Part shown: positions 15,058 to 21,831 of the stretch, in pieces
Position numbering within the stretch: the stretch's first letter is position 1
How the letters are laid out: the number at the start of each line of letters is the position of its first letter
NCBI GenBank assembly: GCA_002495535.1
Contig: DAFX01000070.1
Location: 1 to 21,831 of the forward strand
Source: Euryarchaeota archaeon UBA433
GTDB lineage: Archaea; Thermoplasmatota; Poseidoniia; Poseidoniales; Poseidoniaceae
DNA length: 21,831 nucleotides
Direction: 5' to 3'
Notes under the pieces: generated by a model
What the model was told of the DNA's origin: nothing
The model's input: only the letters and a program-made list of their open reading frames with translations
Databases searched by the model: none
Made by a program: the position numbers and the translations under genes

Positions 15058-16089
15058 TTCGGCATTCGTGCCTGCAAGAAACGAACTGATTCCTTCTGCA
15101 AACGCCTCAGGCGTTGGCGCACCGTGCATCACAGCGCGAATTTTCTTTGCGCCTGGTAATCCTTTGGTGAAGGCCACTGCGTGACGTTGCATCCATCGCG
15201 GCTGCAATCCACTGGTGAGGTGTGAGAATTCGATGTACTTGTCCCAACACCATCTGCGAGCGGCAAAAGATTGACTCACAGGCGAGCGTTCAAACCAAGT
15301 TTCTTGGTTCGCTTTCACCCAAGGCAAATCCTCTTCGGTCATCCAACCGAGTCCAACTTTGATCTCACCAAAAATCGAAGGCCTGCCAATCGCACCGCGA
15401 CCGATCATTAAGCCAGCAGCCCCGGTCACTTCGAAGCAGTCTTTTGCACTCGCTGCATCAACGACATCACCGTTTGCTACGACGGGCGTTTCAACACCAT
15501 CGACGATCGCTTTGATCGAATTCCAATCGGCTTCACCCGAGTAACGTTGCCGCAGTGTTCTTCCATGAACGCAGAGGCGTGAAGTGCCAATATCTTCCAA
15601 TGATTTGCAAATATCAAGAGCGTTATTGGCCCCTTGCCCGGTTCCTAAACGCATCTTAGCAGTGATTGGGACATCAACCCGTTGGATGATGCCATCCACC
15701 ATCGAGACCAGGTTCTCGGGCTCCCCCATCAAAGCCGCCCCAGCGCAAATTTTGGTAACTTTTGGTGCGGGGCAACCGAAATTGAGGTCGATAATATCGG
15801 CAGTTTCCGCTAGCATTTCTGCTGCGGTAGCCATGTCTCCTGGATCTCCGCCAAAAATTTGAGGAATGAAAGGCACTTCAGTTTCGTGAGATTCCATTTT
15901 GCGCCACGAGACTGCCGCTTCACGCGACAGCGCCGTGCTGTTAGTGAATTCAGTGATCGTCACATCCGCACCGCACGCTTTTGCCAGCAGGCGAAAAGGG
16001 AGGTCTGAAACTCCTGCCATGGGTGCCAGAAACAGAGGCCTCGCCTCCCCTTCCCAAGCACCAGGTTTTGGAGCGATGTGTCCAGCCAT
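15055..16089 (-). CDS. dus: tRNA-dihydrouridine synthase
   Basis: Flavoenzyme reducing uridine to dihydrouridine in the D-loop of tRNA, 344 residues, TIM-barrel family. Visible motifs: LAPMAGVSDLPFR (21-33, FMN site), the substrate strand IIDLNFGCPAPKVTK with the catalytic cysteine C106, ITAKMRLG (K145), CVHGRTLRQRYSGEADW (H175), VANGDV (205-209) and IGRGAIGRPSIF (phosphate site, 229-240). The C-terminal helical domain (about 250-344) is shorter in motif but present (HLTSGLQPRWMQRHAVAFTK). ATG 16089 is preceded by GGGAG about 5 bases away. The gene lies 9 bp after a winged-helix gene on the same strand, so the two are probably co-transcribed. Confidence 0.95.
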   Translation of the reverse strand: MAGHIAPKPGAWEGEARPLFLAPMAGVSDLPFRLLAKACGADVTITEFTNSTALSREAAVSWRKMESHETEVPFIPQIFGGDPGDMATAAEMLAETADIIDLNFGCPAPKVTKICAGAALMGEPENLVSMVDGIIQRVDVPITAKMRLGTGQGANNALDICKSLEDIGTSRLCVHGRTLRQRYSGEADWNSIKAIVDGVETPVVANGDVVDAASAKDCFEVTGAAGLMIGRGAIGRPSIFGEIKVGLGWMTEEDLPWVKANQETWFERSPVSQSFAARRWCWDKYIEFSHLTSGLQPRWMQRHAVAFTKGLPGAKKIRAVMHGAPTPEAFAEGISSFLAGTNAE

Positions 16090-16098
16090 GCCTCTCCC

Positions 16099-17205
16099 TC
16101 AAGCGTCCAGTTGTTCAACCAGCTCGGCCACACGCCGCATTCGCCGCAGCACTCGGTCCAATCGTTCAGCAACCCGTCTTGAGACCTCTTCAGGAGTTTC
16201 ACCAGCCATGCGATGCCCCATCGGCAGTCGCCCGCCTAAGAGGTTGAGCAGCAGCATTTGTTCGGTTGCGTCGATACCACTTACGGATGAAGCAACATCT
16301 TCGATGGTCAGTTTTCCTCGCTTTAGTTTTGAAAGAAGAGCCGACTGCTGTTTGCTGTTGAGCAACCGTTGGAAGCCCCCCTTTTTCAACATCCAATCCT
16401 CGCCTCTGCGTTGATGTTGGGCAAGCATTGCGGTCCAAAGAGCAACGTTGAGTCGGTCAATTCGGGGGACTCGTTCAACCGCACCACTTGATCTAAACCG
16501 TTCTAAGATGCGTCCAAGCCTTGCCTTGGGCCCGTCAATCAACTCTGCCGCCTCGTCCAAAGACAGTGGTGCTGCACGGTTGAGGAGGAGTTGGAACAAT
16601 TGCACTGAAATCGAATCTGCTGATGCCTCTTTACCTGGGCGCTCGCCAAGCAAACCGAAATCGCCCATCCATTGTGACAGTTCACTCATGTCTTCTCCTT
16701 CACGCACCGGGCGTGACTCGACCACGCCGAGGGTAAGAGGGGGCGTGTCATTCTCTGGAAGTTCCAGAGCCATTCGCATCGCTTCTCGGCCCCAATGCTC
16801 ACCAATAAGTGCGAGTCGTTGTTTGACGATCGTTTGCGTTTGAACGGTAAAAAACTCGATGGCGTTCGAAAGGGACCCTCCTCTGAGGTAGTACCTACGC
16901 CAGCCCTTTCCTTCATTGGTGTAGCCAACAATGCCCGATTCAACCAAACGTGAGAGGTGATGATTCAATGAGGCAGGGGTCAAAGCGAGTTCATCAGCAA
17001 GCATTTGGGCGTCCCAACTTGATGTTGGCTGTGCAAACAGGAATTCGCGTAACAGTCGGTGCACGGGGCCAGCTCGACCAGAATCAGCAGTGGCCTCGCC
17101 TCGTTTCCTCACCAGCGACAGGCTTTCGATAAACCAAGCCACGAGCCCATCCATATCTCGCTCGGTGGTCGGGAGAGGGACCTCTTGGATGCGGACACTG
17201 AACAT
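16099..17205 (-). CDS. Winged-helix regulator with two predicted DNA-binding domains
   Basis: Predicted transcription regulator, no specific family name assignable. Of 368 residues, 48-108 form an ArsR/MarR-like winged helix: RLLREFLF, then LADELALTPASLNHHLSRLV as the recognition part and the wing YTNEGKGWRRYYL. A second possible winged helix lies at about 200-248 (VQLFQLLLNRAAPLSLDEAA, then RLGRILERFRSSGAVERV). The C-terminal third is helical with a terminal Arg-rich coiled-coil-like segment (RRVAERLDRVLRRMRRVAEL). No membrane segment or ligand-binding domain is evident. ATG 17205 is used; an in-frame ATG at 17154 is the alternative. It lies 86 bp downstream of another winged-helix gene and 9 bp upstream of dus. 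Confidence 0.8.
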   Translation of the reverse strand: MFSVRIQEVPLPTTERDMDGLVAWFIESLSLVRKRGEATADSGRAGPVHRLLREFLFAQPTSSWDAQMLADELALTPASLNHHLSRLVESGIVGYTNEGKGWRRYYLRGGSLSNAIEFFTVQTQTIVKQRLALIGEHWGREAMRMALELPENDTPPLTLGVVESRPVREGEDMSELSQWMGDFGLLGERPGKEASADSISVQLFQLLLNRAAPLSLDEAAELIDGPKARLGRILERFRSSGAVERVPRIDRLNVALWTAMLAQHQRRGEDWMLKKGGFQRLLNSKQQSALLSKLKRGKLTIEDVASSVSGIDATEQMLLLNLLGGRLPMGHRMAGETPEEVSRRVAERLDRVLRRMRRVAELVEQLDA

Positions 17206-17226
17206 ACCCCCTGTGCCTTGACGAGG

Positions 17227-17238
17227 GTCTTTGAAGAC
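17227..17238. promoter_or_regulatory. Inverted repeat upstream of the winged-helix gene
   Basis: GTCTT and AAGAC separated by two bases, 22 bases before the start of the minus-strand regulator gene. A possible operator, weakly supported because the arms are only 5 bp. Confidence 0.2.
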
Positions 17239-17291
17239 TGTGCAGTAAATGGCGCTTGAGAAGCGAAAAATGAATGGCGATTCGTTAACGG

Positions 17292-17954
17292 TCAGCGTCG
17301 CTCGTCGTTCCAGTCATAATCGACGCCCTTTGTGCCGTGCCATTCGATGTCCATATCGATGTGGGGCATCAGTTCAATTCGGTCTTCGCGAAGGATCCCC
17401 CGGCGTCGCAGAACTTTGACAGCAGAATGCGTGGTGGCTCTAGAGCGCCCAATCCGTCGCGCAAGAGCAGCCTGACTGCGAGGGACTCCCTCTTTGACGA
17501 TGTCTTCGACGATCAACCGTTGAACAAGGGAAAGTCCGATTGGGAGGGCCGATGCTGCTCGTTCCTCACTGACATTGATGCCTCGAAGGATCTCCACTTG
17601 AGTTGGTGCTCCGGCAAAGTAGCAAGTGCGCCCGTTGACAGGAAGAACCGTGACACTTCGCCGAGTTTGAAGCACGTCTAAATGATGACGAAGGGTCCCA
17701 TTAGCGGCGCTCAGTGTTGATTGTAATTCACGGTAGCAAAGCCCAGGGTGCTGTTCAAGCGTGGACAGGATTCGACGACGCAGCGGGTGTTCAAGCGCTC
17801 GTGCTTTGGTTGAAACGCTCCCAATCGCCATGCCTCCAACGGCGCTTGCAGCAGCAGCAACACCGCCGGCTAGCCCCGTGACGCCCCCAGCTGCAGAAGC
17901 GAGTCCAGCGGCCAACCATGGACGCTGACGAACCCACTGAGCAAGCAAAGGCAT
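17292..17954 (-). CDS. Membrane-anchored double winged-helix regulator
   Basis: Predicted DNA-binding protein of 220 residues tethered to the membrane. Residues 13-46 are an Ala/Gly-rich hydrophobic N-terminal segment (LAAGLASAAGGVTGLAGGVA). A first winged helix at about 52-115 has HPLRRRILSTLEQHPGLCYR, then SAANGTLRHHLDVL as recognition helix and NGRTCYFAG as the wing. A second at about 140-197 has LVQRLIVEDIVKEGVPRSQA and RRIGRSRATTHSAVKVLRRR. The two winged helices in one chain could bind a palindromic or tandem site without dimerising. The C-terminus is acidic (DYDWNDERR). Proteins with this plan occur in archaea, but no ligand or target can be named. It is 55 bp downstream of the HxlR gene. 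Confidence 0.82.
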   Translation of the reverse strand: MPLLAQWVRQRPWLAAGLASAAGGVTGLAGGVAAAASAVGGMAIGSVSTKARALEHPLRRRILSTLEQHPGLCYRELQSTLSAANGTLRHHLDVLQTRRSVTVLPVNGRTCYFAGAPTQVEILRGINVSEERAASALPIGLSLVQRLIVEDIVKEGVPRSQAALARRIGRSRATTHSAVKVLRRRGILREDRIELMPHIDMDIEWHGTKGVDYDWNDERR

Positions 17955-18009
17955 GAACCGAGGTCCGCCTCATCGTTTGTTAATGCATCCCATGCCTGAG
18001 TCGAGCAGG

Positions 18010-18471
18010 TCAATCCTCTGACAACAGCATGCCCGAGTGGATTTTCAAATGGGCGACAAGCGGTGAAAGAAGTCGACCGCATGTCCTGCCGTGATCGCTG
18101 AGCACGTAGGCCACCCTGACCGGGGGCCCCTCATCGACTTGGCGGTGCACAAGCCCTTCATCGACGAGGAAACGCAACTTGTCAGAGAGGGTACGAGAGG
18201 AAATGCCTTGGAGGAGGTTTTTCATTTGATTGAAACGACGTGGTCCTGCAATGTAGAGTGCGGTGAGAATTTCGGTGGTCCATCGGGACCCGAACACGTG
18301 CAATGCCTCTTCCGCTCGGCGAACTTCCCAATGGAGGGTGTTGGCTTCACCGCCCCCAGTTTGGTTGCCGAGTATGCTTCGAATATCGCCACCATTGTTG
18401 ATGGTTGATTCGATTGATGCGCGAACAGCCTGGTATTCAGTTCGTGGAATTTTGAGTGGTGGTGTCGACAT
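18010..18471 (-). CDS. HxlR-family winged-helix transcription regulator
   Basis: DNA-binding regulator of the HxlR family, 153 residues. The family core is at about 50-140: ALHVFGSRWTTEILTALYIA, GPRRFNQMKNLLQGISSRTL as turn and start of the recognition helix, SDKLRFLVDEGLVHR, and the wing PPVRVAYVLSDHGR. The usual N-terminal Cys-Pro of many HxlR proteins is absent, and a 45-residue N-terminal extension of unknown role is present, so redox sensing through that cysteine is not expected. ATG 18471 is preceded by GAGGA (complement of 18479-18483), a good ribosome binding site. The gene is divergent from the glycosyltransferase, and the palindrome in the A/T-rich region between them is a plausible autoregulatory site. 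Confidence 0.9.
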   Translation of the reverse strand: MSTPPLKIPRTEYQAVRASIESTINNGGDIRSILGNQTGGGEANTLHWEVRRAEEALHVFGSRWTTEILTALYIAGPRRFNQMKNLLQGISSRTLSDKLRFLVDEGLVHRQVDEGPPVRVAYVLSDHGRTCGRLLSPLVAHLKIHSGMLLSED

Positions 18472-18629
18472 GTTCGTTCCTCTTTTTGACCGAATCCTCC
18501 CTCCTACTTAATGTCATTTTTACACTGGATTTGCAAATTATATTCCAAAGTATCATTCATGGTGTTTTTTTACTCCAGAACGCCTTCGTAACAACTCATC
18601 TTCAAGAGGGGCCATCCTTTGGTTGCACT
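18472..18629. promoter_or_regulatory. A/T-rich divergent promoter region with a palindrome
   Basis: 158 bases between HxlR and the glycosyltransferase, clearly more A/T-rich than the rest of the window. It has a perfect palindrome ATTTGCAAAT (18529-18538) overlapping a TATA-like AATTATAT (18536-18543) in the + direction, and a run of seven T at 18565-18571. A regulator bound at the palindrome would block TBP at the overlapping TATA element; HxlR is the obvious candidate by position, but this is inference. Confidence 0.45.
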
Positions 18630-19799
18630 ATGGCTCGGAAGGTGGTGCTCGTCAGAGGCGGCATGCTCGGGGCCAACACTGGAATTGGGGGGGCTCATCA
18701 TACACTCAAGCAGACCCTCGAATCTGGGGGTGTCTCTGGATGGGACCTGCATGGCGTCGCAGAGTACGATCTTGGCCAGCGACCGAGTGGCTTGAAACGC
18801 ATCTATCATCGTTGGTTCAAGCATCCACGAACCGTTCAGAACCTTACGGCAATTGAGGGCGTTGACCTCATCCACATCACCGATCAAGAACAGGCGCATT
18901 TGGTGCCCAAGAACTCACAAATTCCTGTTGCAGTCACCGTTCATGATTTGTTTCACACCTTCCCAGAAACGAAATCTGTGGGGGGTGCCGAGGTCGAAGT
19001 TGGCGACGCAAATCCATCGTTTATTCGTCGCAAGGACTTGACAAAACTTCGCAAGGGGTTAGCTCGTGCCGACGTGCTTTTCTGTGATTCTTATGCAACG
19101 CTAAATGCGTGCAAGACCCACTTTCCTCATGTCAAATCGGTGTGGTTGCCTCTTGGATTGAAGATGACGAAATTCTCACCACAACAGACCCAAATGCCCG
19201 CTCGCACAACACCTTCATCAAGTCTCAAAAAAGCCTGCCATTTGTTGATTGTCGGGAGCCATGATCCCCGAAAACGGATGAAGTTCCTGTTCGAAATACT
19301 CGGTGAATTGAATCCAGAGGTAAAAGCGGAATGCCATGTTCATCATGTCGGAAATCCCACATCGCCAGTCCACGAAGCGAGCGTTCTCGAACTGGCACAC
19401 AAGTACGGTGTTGAGCATTTTACCGCTCACGGAGGTGATCTTTCAGATGAGGCCTTGATGGAATTACGCCATGCATCTGAAGCACTGCTTTTCCCGAGCA
19501 TGAGCGAAGGTTTTGGCTATCCTCCTCTCGAGGCTATGGCGACGGGCACGGCGGTGTTGTGCGCAGACTTTGCTTCTCACAACGAATTGATGCCGGAAGG
19601 TGCTTGCCTTTCCGGCAGCGATAAACAAGCTTGGGTGGCAGCGATCGAACACCTTCACGCAGCATGGAAAGAACGAACAAGGGACCATGAAGTACACGTA
19701 TGGCCTTCACCCGATGAAGCATTGATTGAGCACGCACATTCATTCAGCTTACGCGCCTATCAAGAACGAACTTCTACAGCATATTCTGACTTGTTTTGA
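18630..19799 (+). CDS. GT4-family glycosyltransferase
   Basis: GT-B fold glycosyltransferase that transfers a sugar from an activated donor to an unidentified acceptor, presumably in surface glycan or lipid synthesis. The protein has 389 residues. The N-terminal domain starts with RKVVLVRGGMLGANTGIGGA, a nucleotide-binding-like start, and has VAVTVHDLFHTFPE and RADVLFCDSYATLNACK. The C-terminal donor-binding domain has LLIVGSHDPRKRMKFLFEIL, FTAHGGDLSDEALMELRHAS, and the signature EGFGYPPLEAMATG with E293 and E301 of the E-x7-E motif. ATG 18630 was chosen because the Rossmann start follows it; the frame is open 58 codons further upstream into the intergenic region, but that part lacks homology signs. 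AAGAGGGG lies 18 bases ahead, too far for a normal SD. Confidence 0.88.
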   Translation: MARKVVLVRGGMLGANTGIGGAHHTLKQTLESGGVSGWDLHGVAEYDLGQRPSGLKRIYHRWFKHPRTVQNLTAIEGVDLIHITDQEQAHLVPKNSQIPVAVTVHDLFHTFPETKSVGGAEVEVGDANPSFIRRKDLTKLRKGLARADVLFCDSYATLNACKTHFPHVKSVWLPLGLKMTKFSPQQTQMPARTTPSSSLKKACHLLIVGSHDPRKRMKFLFEILGELNPEVKAECHVHHVGNPTSPVHEASVLELAHKYGVEHFTAHGGDLSDEALMELRHASEALLFPSMSEGFGYPPLEAMATGTAVLCADFASHNELMPEGACLSGSDKQAWVAAIEHLHAAWKERTRDHEVHVWPSPDEALIEHAHSFSLRAYQERTSTAYSDLF

Positions 19800-19849
19800 G
19801 CGGAGCGTAGGGCCGCATTGTTCATGTGCGATGTTCCATTCGCAAGGCC

Positions 19850-21831
19850 ATGCAACCTATTCAGCGTGTGGCAATTGTTGGTGCAGGGAACATGGGTTCC
19901 GGAATTGCACAGAAGACCGCTCAAGAAGAATTTGACGTCCAAATGGTGGACAGAGAGCAACAATGGGTTGATCGCGGTCAAGGAATTATCGCAGATTTTC
20001 TTTCCGAGGCTGTCGAGCGACGAATTTTCTCCTCAGCACAAGTCGAAGCCATCCAAGGACGAATTACCGGCGTTGTTGGCGTGGAAAACACTGCGGCAGA
20101 CACCGACCTTGTGATCGAAGCGGTGTTCGAAGATTTTGATGTGAAAACTGCAGTCTTCACCACGCTTGACGCAGCCTGCGGTCCGGATACAATCCTTGCA
20201 TCCAACACGTCTTCTCTCTCGGTCAATGCTCTTGCCGAAGCCACCGGCCGAGCAGACAGGTTCGTAGGTTTGCATTTCTTCTATCATCCGGCGAAGAATC
20301 GCTTGGTCGAAGTGATTCCAGCGGTGTCTTCCAGTCCTGAAACGATTGAAAAAGTCGTTCAGTACTGCAAAATGCTCGGTAAAGTCGTCATTGTCTGTGG
20401 CGATCGACCAGGCTTTGTCGTCAATCGGTTCTTTGTGCCTTGGCTCAACGAAGCATGTTTGCTTCTCGAAGAAGGTGTGGCCACTGCAGCTCAAATCGAT
20501 GCTGCAGCGTGCAAAGCGTTCCGAATTGGCTTGGGTCCGTTTGGTTTGATGAACCTCACAGGTCCGCCGATTGCGCTCCATTCGACCGACTACCTTGCAG
20601 AACAACTTCACACTCCACGGTACACAGGAGCCCAAAACCTCCGCGACCTCATTGAAGCCAATGAGCACTGGGATGTCTCTGGTGACGAAACTTATTCTGA
20701 TGAACAATACGCAACTGTTTCAGAACGCTTGTACGGTGTTGTCTTCGGTGTTGCTGCACAGATTGTCGAAGAAGGCGTCTGCTCGATGGAAGACGTCGAC
20801 CGTGGGGCCAAGGTTGGATTGCGATGGGCCAGAGGTCCATTCGAGATGATGAACCGCGTCGGTATTGAAAACGCTCACCGCATGGCGGCCGCTTACGCTG
20901 AATTAAGCGCCCAAAGCGATCCACAAGAAGCATGGAAGGTGCCAGCATTTTTCGCTCAACAAGCAAGCCAAAACCAAAGTTGGGCGTTCTCCTATGTTGA
21001 CACCTCTATTGAATCAGGAGTTGCGACATTGACCATCAATCGTCCAGAGGCAATGAACGCGCTCAATGAAACCGTTGTCGGGCAACTCAGCACTGCGCTC
21101 GATGCCGTGAATGCTAACACCGAAGTCCACACCATTGTGCTCGACGGTGCTGGGAAAGCATTTGTTGCAGGGGCAGATGTGAAATTTTTCGTCGATAAAA
21201 TAAGAGCGGATTCAATCCCCGATATTGTGACCTTCACCGCTGATGGCCACGTCATGCTCGACAAATTGGAGTCTTCAAAGAAAACCACGATCGCCCTGAC
21301 AACAGGGCTTGCGCTTGGCGGGGGCCTTGAACTGGCGTTGGCTTGTGATTACCGAATTGGAACCCGACGCACACAATTCCGCTTCCCTGAAACATCGATC
21401 GGAATCTACCCTGGACTGGGCGGTTCACAACGCCCAGCACGGATTTGTGGCATCCCAGCAGCACGCTGGGCAGTTCTCGCTGGCAACTTTATGGATGCGC
21501 AAACAGGTCACGATCTGGGCCTCCTGACTCACCTTGTTGATGTTGCAAGCGTCGATGATTGTGTTTCACAACTCGCCTCTAGCGGCAAGCCAAGCGACAA
21601 ATACCCGGGACAACCGGCCAAGTCAGACAGCAAGGTTGCTCAATTTGCAACTTCGTTTTACAGCGATAAGAACATGAATTTGCTCATGAGCGGGGCTTGC
21701 CCCGAAGGCTTTGACGCCGAAGATCGCAACGTTGCTCGTCAACTCAAATCGCTGTCTAGAACTGCACCGATTGCCTTGTCGATGGCGAGTGGTCTCATCG
21801 ATGCAACTGCAAACACTTCACTTAGTGATGG
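19850..21831 (+). CDS. Fused 3-hydroxyacyl-CoA dehydrogenase / enoyl-CoA hydratase, 3'-truncated by the window
   Basis: Bifunctional beta-oxidation enzyme: hydration of enoyl-CoA and NAD-dependent oxidation of 3-hydroxyacyl-CoA. The frame is open to the last base, giving 660 residues without a stop. The dehydrogenase part has the NAD loop VAIVGAGNMGSGIAQ (GxGxxG, G11-G16), SNTSSLSVNALAE, the catalytic-His strand GLHFFYHP (H142), and GDRPGFVVNRFFVPWLNEA at the start of the C-terminal domain; RGAKVGLRWARGPFEMMNRV continues it. From about 385 a crotonase domain begins: VATLTINRPEAMNALN, KAFVAGADVKFF, GGGLELALACDYRIG with E494, and FPETSIGIYPGLGGSQRP with E514, the two catalytic glutamates. This HAD-first, crotonase-last order is the archaeal type, opposite to E. 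coli FadB. ATG 19850 is favoured; GTG 19826 is in frame. Confidence 0.93.
   Translation, partial: MQPIQRVAIVGAGNMGSGIAQKTAQEEFDVQMVDREQQWVDRGQGIIADFLSEAVERRIFSSAQVEAIQGRITGVVGVENTAADTDLVIEAVFEDFDVKTAVFTTLDAACGPDTILASNTSSLSVNALAEATGRADRFVGLHFFYHPAKNRLVEVIPAVSSSPETIEKVVQYCKMLGKVVIVCGDRPGFVVNRFFVPWLNEACLLLEEGVATAAQIDAAACKAFRIGLGPFGLMNLTGPPIALHSTDYLAEQLHTPRYTGAQNLRDLIEANEHWDVSGDETYSDEQYATVSERLYGVVFGVAAQIVEEGVCSMEDVDRGAKVGLRWARGPFEMMNRVGIENAHRMAAAYAELSAQSDPQEAWKVPAFFAQQASQNQSWAFSYVDTSIESGVATLTINRPEAMNALNETVVGQLSTALDAVNANTEVHTIVLDGAGKAFVAGADVKFFVDKIRADSIPDIVTFTADGHVMLDKLESSKKTTIALTTGLALGGGLELALACDYRIGTRRTQFRFPETSIGIYPGLGGSQRPARICGIPAARWAVLAGNFMDAQTGHDLGLLTHLVDVASVDDCVSQLASSGKPSDKYPGQPAKSDSKVAQFATSFYSDKNMNLLMSGACPEGFDAEDRNVARQLKSLSRTAPIALSMASGLIDATANTSLSD

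Noticed and set aside
18456..18629. Extended N-terminus of the glycosyltransferase overlapping hxlR
   Set aside because: The extra 58 codons run through the A/T-rich promoter region and precede the Rossmann start of the enzyme.

Overview
The window reads as a gene-dense archaeal chromosome segment, most likely from a marine euryarchaeon of the Thermoplasmatota, possibly Marine Group II / Poseidoniales. This is inferred from gene content and recalled features of that group, not from a search. Archaeal information-processing genes (aIF1A, RIO1 kinase, two-KH Dim2/Pno1-like protein, short archaeal-type S2) show the domain. Complex I subunits, CARDB-type secreted proteins, zinc-ribbon membrane proteins and a fused beta-oxidation enzyme fit a heterotrophic marine archaeon.

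Layout. 1-4948 (+): 3' end of a complex I operon, nuoL (truncated at the left edge), nuoM, nuoN, with 0-1 bp between genes. 5042-6777 (+): aIF1A with an unusually long acidic tail carrying repeated DLFG motifs, then RIO1 kinase. 6778-9370 (-): Dim2/Pno1-like KH protein preceded by a secreted, membrane-anchored Ig-like/CARDB protein. 9568-12384 (+): a second, larger surface protein with one transmembrane helix and cytoplasmic zinc ribbons, divergent from the previous one. 12548-13093 (+): a small lipoprotein. 13094-14290 (-): a Cas4/RecB-like Fe-S nuclease with four transmembrane helices inserted in it. 14434-15042 (+): ribosomal protein S2. 15055-18471 (-): dihydrouridine synthase preceded by three winged-helix regulators, one of them membrane-anchored. 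18630-19799 (+): GT4-type glycosyltransferase. 19850 to the right edge (+): fused 3-hydroxyacyl-CoA dehydrogenase / enoyl-CoA hydratase, truncated by the window.

How the genes fit together. The Nuo subunits are the three antiporter-like proton-pumping subunits of one complex. aIF1A, RIO1 and the KH protein all act on the small ribosomal subunit, and S2 is one of its proteins. The two large divergent surface proteins probably act at the cell envelope. The regulators may control dus and/or the divergent glycosyltransferase.

Packing is extreme. Two convergent gene pairs have abutting stop codons (TGA followed directly by TCA), and one of them forms a perfect 24-bp palindrome. No stretch longer than about 170 bases lacks a gene. 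I see no tRNA, rRNA, CRISPR array, insertion sequence or integrase.

The best candidates for something undescribed are the membrane-embedded Cas4-like nuclease (13094-14290) and the DLFG-repeat tail of aIF1A (5399-5731).
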